Source of the DNA: CAIOHW01 sp046317855
GTDB taxonomy: Bacteria; Bdellovibrionota; UBA1018
Direction: 5' to 3'
NCBI GenBank assembly: GCA_046317855.1
Contig: JBKCVM010000111.1
Span: forward strand, 1-5,037
DNA length: 5,037 bases
Shown here: in pieces, positions 1-4,403 of the stretch
Layout of the letters: each line of letters starts with the position of its first letter
How positions within the stretch are numbered: position 1 is the first letter of the stretch
The notes under the pieces: generated by a model
The model's input: the letters and a program-made list of their open reading frames with translations, nothing else
What the model was told of the DNA's origin: nothing
Databases searched by the model: none
Made by a program: the position numbers and the translations under genes

Positions 1-285
1 CTCTTGAACGGCGAGATCTTCTTCAGTCTTCGTGAGGCTCAGTTCGTGATCGAGACCTGGCGACGGCACTACAACACCGTTCGCCCGGGTAAGCCCGTTG
101 AGAACGCTTATATCGAGAGTTTGGACGGACGATTTCGAGACGAATGTCTCAACGAGCACTGGTTCGTCACGTTACGAGAAGCTCAAGTTCGGATCGAAGC
201 TTGGCGAGAAGACTACAACCGCAACCGTCCTCACAGCTCGCTTGGAGATCTCACATCCGAAGAGCTTGCTAAGACGGTGGCATAA
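1..285 (+). CDS. IS3-family transposase OrfB, C-terminal fragment, chimeric
   Basis: This is the C-terminal end of a DDE (rve-type) integrase-like transposase that catalyses IS3 cut-and-copy transposition. The frame is open to the left window edge, so the start is not visible; the TTG at 4 is not a credible start. Counting from codon 4, residues 29-93 match the family end: GKPVENAY, then ESLDGRFRDECLN with the catalytic Glu at 38 and a basic residue seven places later (R45), then LREAQxxIExWRxxYNxxRPHSSLG. Residues 2-28 repeat the same terminal motif (SLREAQ, IETW, RRHYNTVRP) but stand where the second catalytic Asp region should be. The product thus joins the tail of one transposase to the catalytic-Glu region of another at a shared Arg-Pro. 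The two acidic residues upstream of Glu38 are missing from the visible part, so the protein is probably inactive. Confidence 0.82.
   Translation, partial: LLNGEIFFSLREAQFVIETWRRHYNTVRPGKPVENAYIESLDGRFRDECLNEHWFVTLREAQVRIEAWREDYNRNRPHSSLGDLTSEELAKTVA
7..231 (+). repeat. Diverged tandem copy of the IS3 transposase C-terminal motif
   Basis: Two 27-codon units at 7-87 and 151-231 align without gaps, with 15 of 27 residues identical by eye (shared N, F, LREAQ, IE, W, R, YN, RP). They are paralogous pieces from two different IS3 copies rather than a recent duplication, because the DNA has diverged strongly. Confidence 0.6.
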
Positions 286-342
286 ACCCGACGCGGAAAG
301 CCTTCAAGGCCGCTTGGTATCGTTTCGGGGTGCAGGTCATCG

Positions 343-621
343 CTATGCTGCGCGTTTACGCTTAAGCAGTTCCAGTTCACGCTCAATACGATCCAGCCTC
401 GACTCTGCATCGCTGCGTTTGCTTAAGCCCTCTTTAAGGATCTGGTTAAGAAGCTTTTGATAAGAAGCACCAGCCTTGCCAGCCATTCCGCGCAAAGCTT
501 CTAGGCTATCTTGATCAATGTTGATTGTGATTTTGATCTTCTTAACCTTGGCAGTTTCCGCTCGCATCCGTTTGGTGCCTTTACGGTCAATCACAAGGTC
601 ATTCAATCGCGGTTGTTTCAT
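343..621 (-). CDS. brnA: BrnA-like antitoxin, ribbon-helix-helix (CopG-type) protein
   Basis: A 92-residue basic protein that I read as the antitoxin and transcriptional repressor of the toxin encoded just upstream. The fold evidence is a beta strand KIKITINID (about residues 28-36), a helix DSLEALRGMAGKAG, and a second helix YQKLLNQILKEGL (about 54-66), the strand-helix-helix layout of dimeric MetJ/Arc/CopG DNA-binding proteins. A charged tail SRLDRIERELELLKRKR (about 74-90) could form a short coiled coil. I chose the ATG at 619-621 because a clear AGGAG Shine-Dalgarno (complement of 630-634) lies 8 bases upstream; a start at 660 would add 13 residues without such a site. The start overlaps the toxin gene by 23 bases, so the two are probably translationally coupled. 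The stop codon is three bases from an IS end. The BrnA name rests mainly on the BrnT partner; other RHH antitoxin families are possible. Confidence 0.75.
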   Translation of the reverse strand: MKQPRLNDLVIDRKGTKRMRAETAKVKKIKITINIDQDSLEALRGMAGKAGASYQKLLNQILKEGLSKRSDAESRLDRIERELELLKRKRAA

Positions 622-880
622 AGTATAGTCTCCTAAATTTACGCCATTCGGCAGAACCAATGATGCGAATCCGACTTCCTCGACGAGTGAACCAAGTCGT
701 TAGCACACGATTTGATCCCATTTTTCCGATCCAATAAAATCGTCCTTCAATCGTGGAATGCTTTCGATCCACCATCTGAAATCCGTTCGGATCAAAAAAG
801 GTCTCTACGGCATCAGAAAATGAAACGTCATGCTTGCGAATATTGGCAAGTTCCTTGATGGCGTCCCACTCAAACTCCAT
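599..880 (-). CDS. brnT: BrnT-family (DUF497) ribonuclease toxin
   Basis: A 93-residue protein matching the usual length of BrnT toxins, small RelE-like ribonucleases that stop translation by cleaving RNA and are neutralised by BrnA. The visible family hallmarks are the N-terminal FEWDxxK (residues 3-9), N-x-x-KHxVSFxDA (13-24), an FxDP stretch (29-31), DRKHSTIEGRFYWIG (38-52), and the terminal RIRIIGSAEWRKFRRLYYE (70-88), equivalent to the family's IRIISARxAxxxExxxYE. Deviations are KHD instead of the common KHG and a Lys-Phe-Arg in place of the usual Glu-containing end. The start ATG at 878-880 is the only sensible one and has no strong Shine-Dalgarno. The gene comes first in a two-gene operon with the antitoxin, which is the typical BrnT-BrnA order. 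Two palindromes lie just upstream. The frame is intact, so the module may be functional despite IS debris on both sides. Confidence 0.82.
   Translation of the reverse strand: MEFEWDAIKELANIRKHDVSFSDAVETFFDPNGFQMVDRKHSTIEGRFYWIGKMGSNRVLTTWFTRRGSRIRIIGSAEWRKFRRLYYETTAIE
630..634 (-). promoter_or_regulatory. Shine-Dalgarno of the antitoxin gene, inside the toxin gene
   Basis: The minus strand reads AGGAG, then 8 bases, then ATG (619-621). The site lies within the last codons of the toxin gene. It decides the antitoxin start and would allow the antitoxin to be made more strongly than the toxin, whose own start has no clear site. Confidence 0.7.
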
Positions 881-891
881 GAGTTACTTTA

Positions 892-905
892 CCATATGAA
901 TATGG
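892..905. promoter_or_regulatory. Probable BrnA operator, toxin-proximal palindrome
   Basis: CCATATGAATATGG is a perfect 6-bp inverted repeat around 2 central bases, 11 bp upstream of the toxin start. It shares the pattern CCATAY-NN-RTATGG with a second palindrome whose centre is 20 bp away, about two helical turns, as expected for cooperative binding of ribbon-helix-helix antitoxin dimers on one face of the DNA. The operator role is inference. Confidence 0.6.
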
Positions 906-910
906 AAAAA

Positions 911-926
911 CCCATACTTGTATGGG
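911..926. promoter_or_regulatory. Probable BrnA operator, distal palindrome
   Basis: CCCATACTTGTATGGG is a perfect 7-bp inverted repeat around 2 central bases. It is the longer of two related palindromes in front of the toxin-antitoxin operon. A TTGAAA (complement of 932-937) sits just upstream and could be a -35 element, but no well-spaced -10 is visible, so I do not assign the promoter. Confidence 0.62.
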
Positions 927-1013
927 CAGCGTTTCAAGATGCGGATTGTACGTGGAAATGTGCCTGGGAAAAGCTTGTTCTATTTGCGCTTACCCCCTCT
1001 CATTAGCCAGACT

Positions 1014-1193
1014 TGAACCTGAGTCACTCCGCGTGAAACTAGCTCTAATAGGGCAAAGAAGTGAGTCATGAAGAAGCGATACACAGAAGAACAGATCATT
1101 GGAGTGCTGAAGCTCCTCGGCATGGAGGTCTCTGACGCCACTTGCGCACGAGTCGGGCAATGGTGTGCTTCTTCAGTAGTTAATGGTGGCTGA
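1014..1193 (+). mobile_element. Decayed left end of an IS3-family element
   Basis: The stretch begins with TGAACCTGAGTCACTCCGCG, which resembles an IS3 left terminal repeat, followed about 50 bases later by the start of an orfA. The tip does not match the right end at 315-339 closely, so the two remnants probably come from different elements. The element breaks off before the tRNA gene: no orfB or right end follows. The exact 3' boundary is not visible; recognisable IS coding sequence ends near 1134. Confidence 0.55.
1068..1193 (+). pseudogene. IS3-family orfA remnant with internal deletion
   Basis: The 41-codon frame begins MKKRYTEEQIIGVLK, the characteristic start of IS3 OrfA, the small helix-turn-helix DNA-binding partner of the transposase. 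It then jumps directly to LLGMEVSDA, which matches the GGMEVSDA segment that normally lies after the helix-turn-helix. Roughly 30 residues carrying the recognition helices are therefore deleted in frame. The remaining residues (from about 25) no longer resemble OrfA, and the frame runs into the 3' end of the tRNA gene before stopping. The product cannot work as OrfA. Confidence 0.7.
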
Positions 1194-1260
1194 GGGCGGA
1201 GTCGAACCGCCGACCTGCGGGTTATGAATCCGCCGCTCTAACCATCTGAGCTACCCAGCC
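1184..1260 (-). tRNA. tRNA-Met (CAU), elongator type
   Basis: The 77-nt cloverleaf folds completely: acceptor stem GGCTGGG with CTCAGCC (one G-U pair), D stem GCTC with GAGC, anticodon loop TTCATAA with anticodon CAU, T stem GGCGG with CCGCC around TTCGACT, discriminator A73 and an encoded CCA. Position 1 pairs with 72 as G-C, which excludes the initiator type. U4-A69 in the acceptor stem and the general sequence fit elongator tRNA-Met better than tRNA-Ile2, but both have a CAU anticodon and the choice is not certain. The last anticodon-stem pair, 31-39, is A and C, a mismatch. The gene is divergent from tilS. No T-rich terminator follows its 3' end, where IS debris begins. Confidence 0.9.
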
Positions 1261-1294
1261 GAACCAAAACGGATCCCAGAAGGGGACCACTTAA

Positions 1295-1324
1295 GCTAAG
1301 AAAACCCTGAGAGGGATTCTTAGC
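1295..1324. repeat. Hairpin-forming inverted repeat in the tRNA-tilS divergent intergenic region
   Basis: Arms GCTAAGAA (1295-1302) and TTCTTAGC (1317-1324) are perfectly complementary, and an inner CCCT (1305-1308) pairs with AGGG (1312-1315) around a 3-base loop, with AA opposite A as a small internal loop. Neither side has a T-run, so it is not a standard terminator. It lies 35 bases before the tRNA 5' end and 32 bases before the ATG at 1357. A shared regulator site, or a structure in the tRNA precursor or the tilS leader, is possible. A weaker hairpin (GGATCCC and GGGGACC, 1271-1288) lies between it and the tRNA. Confidence 0.55.
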
Positions 1325-1356
1325 CAACAGAAACCAAAAGCAGATACAAAACATTT

Positions 1357-2370
1357 ATGAAGAGCCGACACCCTAAACTAGGCCAGAACCGTGGTCAAGA
1401 ATCCTCACTGAAGATCAGATCAGACAAGGGCCTGCCTCAGGGACTTTCGAGTAAAACGAAGCCGGGACCAGTAGGAGGGCTGTTGATTCGTCGCTGGATT
1501 CGTCTGCTGGATCAAGCTCGCTTCGAACGGAGTATAGATTCGCAGATCCTATGCGCAGTTTCTGGCGGCGCAGACTCAACCGCCTTAGCAGTTCTCACCG
1601 CAAAATACGGAAAGCGCCTAGGGCGCCTGGTCGGTTTACTTCACGTAAATCACGGCTGGCGAGGGGAGGAGTCAGACGGTGATGAAGCGTTTGTTCAAGA
1701 GCTGGCGGATCGGCTCTCGGTCCCCTGCTGGGTAAAAAGGGGCACGCCGGCACCCCGCGGCTCAAGCCCTGAGGCTCACGCGCGTCGAGAGCGCAGAGAG
1801 TTTTTCATTGAGCGTGCAAGTCAACTTAAGGTCAAGGTTCTTACTGCGCACCATGCCGATGATCTAGCTGAGACGGTTCTTTGGCGCCTCATGACAGGGG
1901 CGGCTGCCACGCATGGGGCTGGAATTCGAGTGTTGGAGGATATCGAAATCCGCCCGTGCCTCACCACCCACAAGCGCGAGCTTGAAGCATTCTTGATCGA
2001 AGAAAAGATGGGTTGGCGCGAGGACCGGACCAACACAGAGGGAGTGCTTCTGAGGTCTAAGATGCGAGCGAGCCTGCTTCCTCAACTTGACCAGATCTTT
2101 CCAAAGTGGAGACAACACCTTTGTGCGCAAGCGCTCTCGCTTCAGTGGGGCCAGGGCTCTCAGACGGGCCAGGCCAAAGCCAAGGCAAGCATCTTGGATT
2201 CTTTTTTTGCTGACCTTTTGGCGCACCAAGGAGTCAGGGTTCGAAGAGCCCATCTTGCGGCCATCCGCGCGGCAGCGGGCCACAACAGGACGATCGCCCT
2301 TGAGGGCGGCTTGAAGTTGACGCACGAGTGGCGTGGGCCAGGCCGCAAAAGTCGCTGGATTCTTGAGTAA
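1357..2370 (+). CDS. tilS: tRNA(Ile)-lysidine synthase TilS
   Basis: TilS uses ATP to attach lysine to C34 of tRNA-Ile(CAU), changing its codon from AUG to AUA and its charging from Met to Ile; it acts in the cytoplasm. Residue positions here count from the ATG at 1357. The N-type ATP-pyrophosphatase P-loop SGGADS is at 69-74, LHVNHGWRG at 95-103, EAHARRERREFF at 139-150 and HHADDLAETVLWRL at 165-178. RP at 199-200 and WREDRTNTE at 220-228 followed by RSKMRASLLPQL complete the core. The C-terminal part is short (337 codons in all against about 430 in E. coli), so the full E. coli-type C-terminal domains are absent, as in compact TilS forms. The first 42 residues are not family-like and the ATG has no Shine-Dalgarno. 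A TTG at 1483 behind AGGAGG would start the protein about 26 residues before the P-loop, the usual spacing, and may be the true start. The gene lies 73 bases before ftsH in the same direction. Confidence 0.88.
   Translation: MKSRHPKLGQNRGQESSLKIRSDKGLPQGLSSKTKPGPVGGLLIRRWIRLLDQARFERSIDSQILCAVSGGADSTALAVLTAKYGKRLGRLVGLLHVNHGWRGEESDGDEAFVQELADRLSVPCWVKRGTPAPRGSSPEAHARRERREFFIERASQLKVKVLTAHHADDLAETVLWRLMTGAAATHGAGIRVLEDIEIRPCLTTHKRELEAFLIEEKMGWREDRTNTEGVLLRSKMRASLLPQLDQIFPKWRQHLCAQALSLQWGQGSQTGQAKAKASILDSFFADLLAHQGVRVRRAHLAAIRAAAGHNRTIALEGGLKLTHEWRGPGRKSRWILE
1473..1478 (+). promoter_or_regulatory. Possible Shine-Dalgarno for an internal TTG start of tilS
   Basis: AGGAGG stands 4 bases before a TTG (1483-1485) in the tilS frame. 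A start there gives a 295-residue protein with the usual short lead into the SGGADS loop. The spacing is slightly short, which keeps this uncertain. Confidence 0.4.
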
Positions 2371-2443
2371 ATCGGGGGGCTTTCGGCGAGAACCTCTGCT
2401 GCGCGGTTTGCTCCAGAACCCAAGTGCGTGCTAGCTTTGAGGC

Positions 2444-4396
2444 ATGAGAGCATCTCACAAAACTTTAGCGCTGTGGCTTGCACTGATTCTTCTTTTTGCG
2501 AGCCTCTTTAGAATGTTTTCAGACCCCAACTCAGGAAACAAGCAGGAGCTCAAATTTAATGAGTTCGTACAGCTGCTTAAAGATGGGAAGATCGAAGACG
2601 TTACCTTCAAGTCAGACAACTTGATTGGCGGAAAGTTCAAGGTCCCAGAGCCAGGTAAACCGAACGGCCAACAGAAGCTGTATTTTGAAACGGTAGGGGA
2701 TACGAGCAATCCCAAGGTTTTTGAGTTGCTCGAAAAGAACAACATCATTCCTAACTACGAGCGCCAAGAAAAGACTCCAGTGTGGCAGCAGGCATTGATC
2801 TCGTGGTTTCCGATGCTCCTTTTGTTTGTCTTTTTCTTCTTCATCATGAGGCAGGTGCAAGTGGGGGGCGGTAAGGCCATGTCCTTTGGCAAGAGCCGTG
2901 CGCGCCTTTTGACTGAATCAACGAATAAAGTGACGTTTAAAGATGTGGCAGGGGTTGAAGAAGCCAAGCAAGAGCTTGAGGAAATCATTGAGTTTTTGAA
3001 GGATCCAAAAAAATTCACTCGCCTGGGAGGGCGGATCCCGAAGGGTGTGCTGCTCATGGGCTCGCCAGGAACAGGAAAAACATTATTGGCTAAAGCCATC
3101 GCGGGTGAGGCGGGCGTCCCGTTCTTTTCGATTTCTGGATCGGATTTCGTCGAAATGTTCGTAGGAGTGGGGGCCTCGCGAGTTCGAGACCTTTTTGAGC
3201 AGGGCAAAAAGCACGCTCCTTGTATCATCTTTATCGACGAAATCGATGCTGTGGGTAGACACCGAGGTGCTGGTTTGGGGGGTGGGCACGATGAGCGTGA
3301 GCAGACGCTCAATCAGTTACTCGTGGAGATGGATGGCTTTGAATCCAATGACGGCGTGATCTTGATAGCTGCCACCAACCGTCCAGACGTTCTTGATCCG
3401 GCTCTGCTGCGGCCTGGTCGTTTCGACCGCCGTGTTATGGTTCCGCCGCCGGATGTTCGTGGGCGCGAGCAGATTTTAAAAGTTCACACTCGCAAGACAC
3501 CCACTGGCACAAACGTGGATCTCGCTGTGATTGCAAAGGGGACGCCTGGGTTTTCTGGCGCTGACCTTGAGAACCTTGTCAATGAGGCGGCGCTTCATGC
3601 TGCCCGCGTTAACAAGAAGCAGGTCGACATGGCTGATTTTGAGGACGCCAAAGATAAAGTCATGATGGGCGCTGAGCGTAAAAGCATGGTTATGACTGAT
3701 GCGGATCGCCGCACGACCGCCTATCATGAGGCCGGTCATGCGTTGGTGGGCAAGTTGATTCCTGGAACCGATCCCATTCATAAGGTCACCATCATTCCTC
3801 GTGGAAGGGCGCTGGGTGTGACGATGACCCTTCCTAACGAAGATCAGCTCAGTCTTTCTAAAGAAAAGGCAGAGAATAACATCGCCTTCTTGATGGGTGG
3901 CCGGATCGCAGAGGAGTTGGTTCTTAAACAAAAGACCACTGGCGCCGGAAACGACATCGAACGTGCAAGCGAGATCGCTCGCAAGATGGTGTGTGAATGG
4001 GGGATGAGCGAGGTTTTGGGACCAATGAGTTTTGGGCAAAAAGAAGAAGCAATTTTTCTTGGCCGAGAGATTTCTCAACACCGGGACTACTCAGAACAGA
4101 CAGCTCAAACGATCGATCGCGAGATCCGAGATATCATCGATCGCAATTACCGTAGGGCGCGAGAAATCCTCACCAGCAACTTAAAGTTTCTCCATGCTCT
4201 GGCTGAGGCTTTGCTTGAGCATGAGACGGTAGATGGCGCTGAAGTGGATGCCATTGTCAGGGGAGAAAAAATTGTGAGGCCAGCCGCAGTGGTTCAGGAA
4301 GATAGAACCCCTGGGAGCACGCCTACTGGAACCGCTCCAGTAGGTGGGGCCGCAGGATCGGCTTCAGGAGCAGCGCCGGCACCGGCGCCAGCATGA
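2444..4396 (+). CDS. ftsH: ATP-dependent zinc metalloprotease FtsH
   Basis: FtsH is a hexameric inner-membrane protease that extracts and degrades damaged membrane proteins and unstable cytoplasmic regulators. All parts are present in 650 residues (E. coli has 644). They are TM1 (about 8-23), a periplasmic domain (about 26-112), TM2 (about 117-135), Walker A GSPGTGKT (206-213), the pore motif FVG (239-241), Walker B IIFIDEID (261-268), and the second region of homology with arginine fingers R323 and R326. The zinc site is HEAGH (428-432) with the third ligand D504 in TGAGND. The Walker A carries Ser where FtsH usually has Pro, which should still bind ATP. The last 40 residues are a Thr/Pro/Gly/Ala-rich tail ending APAPAPA. 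The ATG at 2444 gives the usual short cytoplasmic lead (MRASHKTLALW); GAGG is only 1 base upstream, too close to be a good ribosome site. The gene sits between tilS and cdaA, probably in one transcript. Confidence 0.97.
   Translation: MRASHKTLALWLALILLFASLFRMFSDPNSGNKQELKFNEFVQLLKDGKIEDVTFKSDNLIGGKFKVPEPGKPNGQQKLYFETVGDTSNPKVFELLEKNNIIPNYERQEKTPVWQQALISWFPMLLLFVFFFFIMRQVQVGGGKAMSFGKSRARLLTESTNKVTFKDVAGVEEAKQELEEIIEFLKDPKKFTRLGGRIPKGVLLMGSPGTGKTLLAKAIAGEAGVPFFSISGSDFVEMFVGVGASRVRDLFEQGKKHAPCIIFIDEIDAVGRHRGAGLGGGHDEREQTLNQLLVEMDGFESNDGVILIAATNRPDVLDPALLRPGRFDRRVMVPPPDVRGREQILKVHTRKTPTGTNVDLAVIAKGTPGFSGADLENLVNEAALHAARVNKKQVDMADFEDAKDKVMMGAERKSMVMTDADRRTTAYHEAGHALVGKLIPGTDPIHKVTIIPRGRALGVTMTLPNEDQLSLSKEKAENNIAFLMGGRIAEELVLKQKTTGAGNDIERASEIARKMVCEWGMSEVLGPMSFGQKEEAIFLGREISQHRDYSEQTAQTIDREIRDIIDRNYRRAREILTSNLKFLHALAEALLEHETVDGAEVDAIVRGEKIVRPAAVVQEDRTPGSTPTGTAPVGGAAGSASGAAPAPAPA
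4322..4344 (+). repeat. Perfect 9-bp inverted repeat in the ftsH 3' coding end
   Basis: Arms CCTACTGGA (4322-4330) and TCCAGTAGG (4336-4344) are exactly complementary around the 5-base loop ACCGC, so the mRNA should form a stable hairpin. It lies in codons of the low-complexity FtsH tail, 60 bases before the cdaA start. No U-run follows. It could slow ribosomes, protect or process the transcript, or partly attenuate expression of cdaA; the role is inference. Confidence 0.65.
4373..4388 (+). repeat. GC-rich palindrome at the very end of ftsH
   Basis: GCGCCGGCACCGGCGC has perfect 7-bp arms around CA; as RNA it can form a 6-bp GC stem with a 4-base loop. It ends 5 bases before the ftsH stop codon and 15 bases before the cdaA GTG, so it sits in the ribosome-landing zone of cdaA. 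It may also simply result from the Ala-Pro codon repeat of the tail. Confidence 0.5.
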
Positions 4397-4403
4397 TCTA
4401 GCC

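Larger units (their letters stand above)
1..339 (+). mobile_element. Right end of an IS3-family insertion sequence (partial, left part outside the window)
   Basis: The stretch holds the 3' part of an IS3-type orfB followed by about 54 noncoding bases that end in GGGGTGCAGGTCA at 327-339. IS3-family elements begin with TG and end with CA, and their right terminal repeat lies shortly after the orfB stop, so 315-339 is the likely right inverted repeat. Its reverse complement begins TGACCTGCACCCCGAAAC, which has the look of an IS3-family tip. The element ends three bases before the stop codon of the neighbouring antitoxin gene. The target-site duplication cannot be tested because the left end is not in the window. 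Confidence 0.7.

Noticed and set aside
300..310. GCCTTCAAGGC as a terminator after the transposase or the antitoxin
   Set aside because: The stem is only 4-5 bp and no T-run follows on either strand.
98..460. Open frame on the plus strand across the IS end and the antitoxin
   Set aside because: It overlaps the transposase frame and runs antisense to the antitoxin, has a Ser/Arg/Leu-rich composition typical of a shadow frame and matches no family.
622..660. Upstream ATG at 660 as the antitoxin start
   Set aside because: The ATG at 621 has an AGGAG at the right distance; the extra 13 residues have no family support and would deepen the overlap with the toxin gene.
927..1013. Small gene or RNA between the toxin operator and the IS remnant
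   Set aside because: No start with a ribosome site, no convincing frame and no clear structure; I see nothing to annotate here.
1014..1040. Left terminal repeat of the same IS whose right end is at 339
   Set aside because: Apart from the TGA and CCTG start and a loose AAAC match, the two tips differ, so they probably belong to different elements.
1150..1260. Integrase attachment site (duplicated tRNA 3' end)
   Set aside because: No second copy of the tRNA 3' segment is found by eye in 1-1183, and no integrase gene is present; the partner site could be outside the window.
1295..1324. Rho-independent terminator
   Set aside because: The stem is good but neither strand has a U-run after it, and it stands upstream, not downstream, of both flanking genes.
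1864..2325. Long minus-strand open frame inside tilS (and shorter ones nearby)
   Set aside because: It is antisense to a well-supported tilS with family motifs throughout; no start signal or recognisable domain.
2755..4081. Minus-strand open frames inside ftsH
   Set aside because: They lie opposite the conserved ATPase and protease coding sequence and are rich in Ser/Arg/Pro, as mirror frames usually are.
4344..4403. ATG at 4344 as the cdaA start
   Set aside because: It lies inside ftsH and adds a Gln/Arg-rich stretch unlike CdaA; GTG 4404 gives the normal N-terminus.
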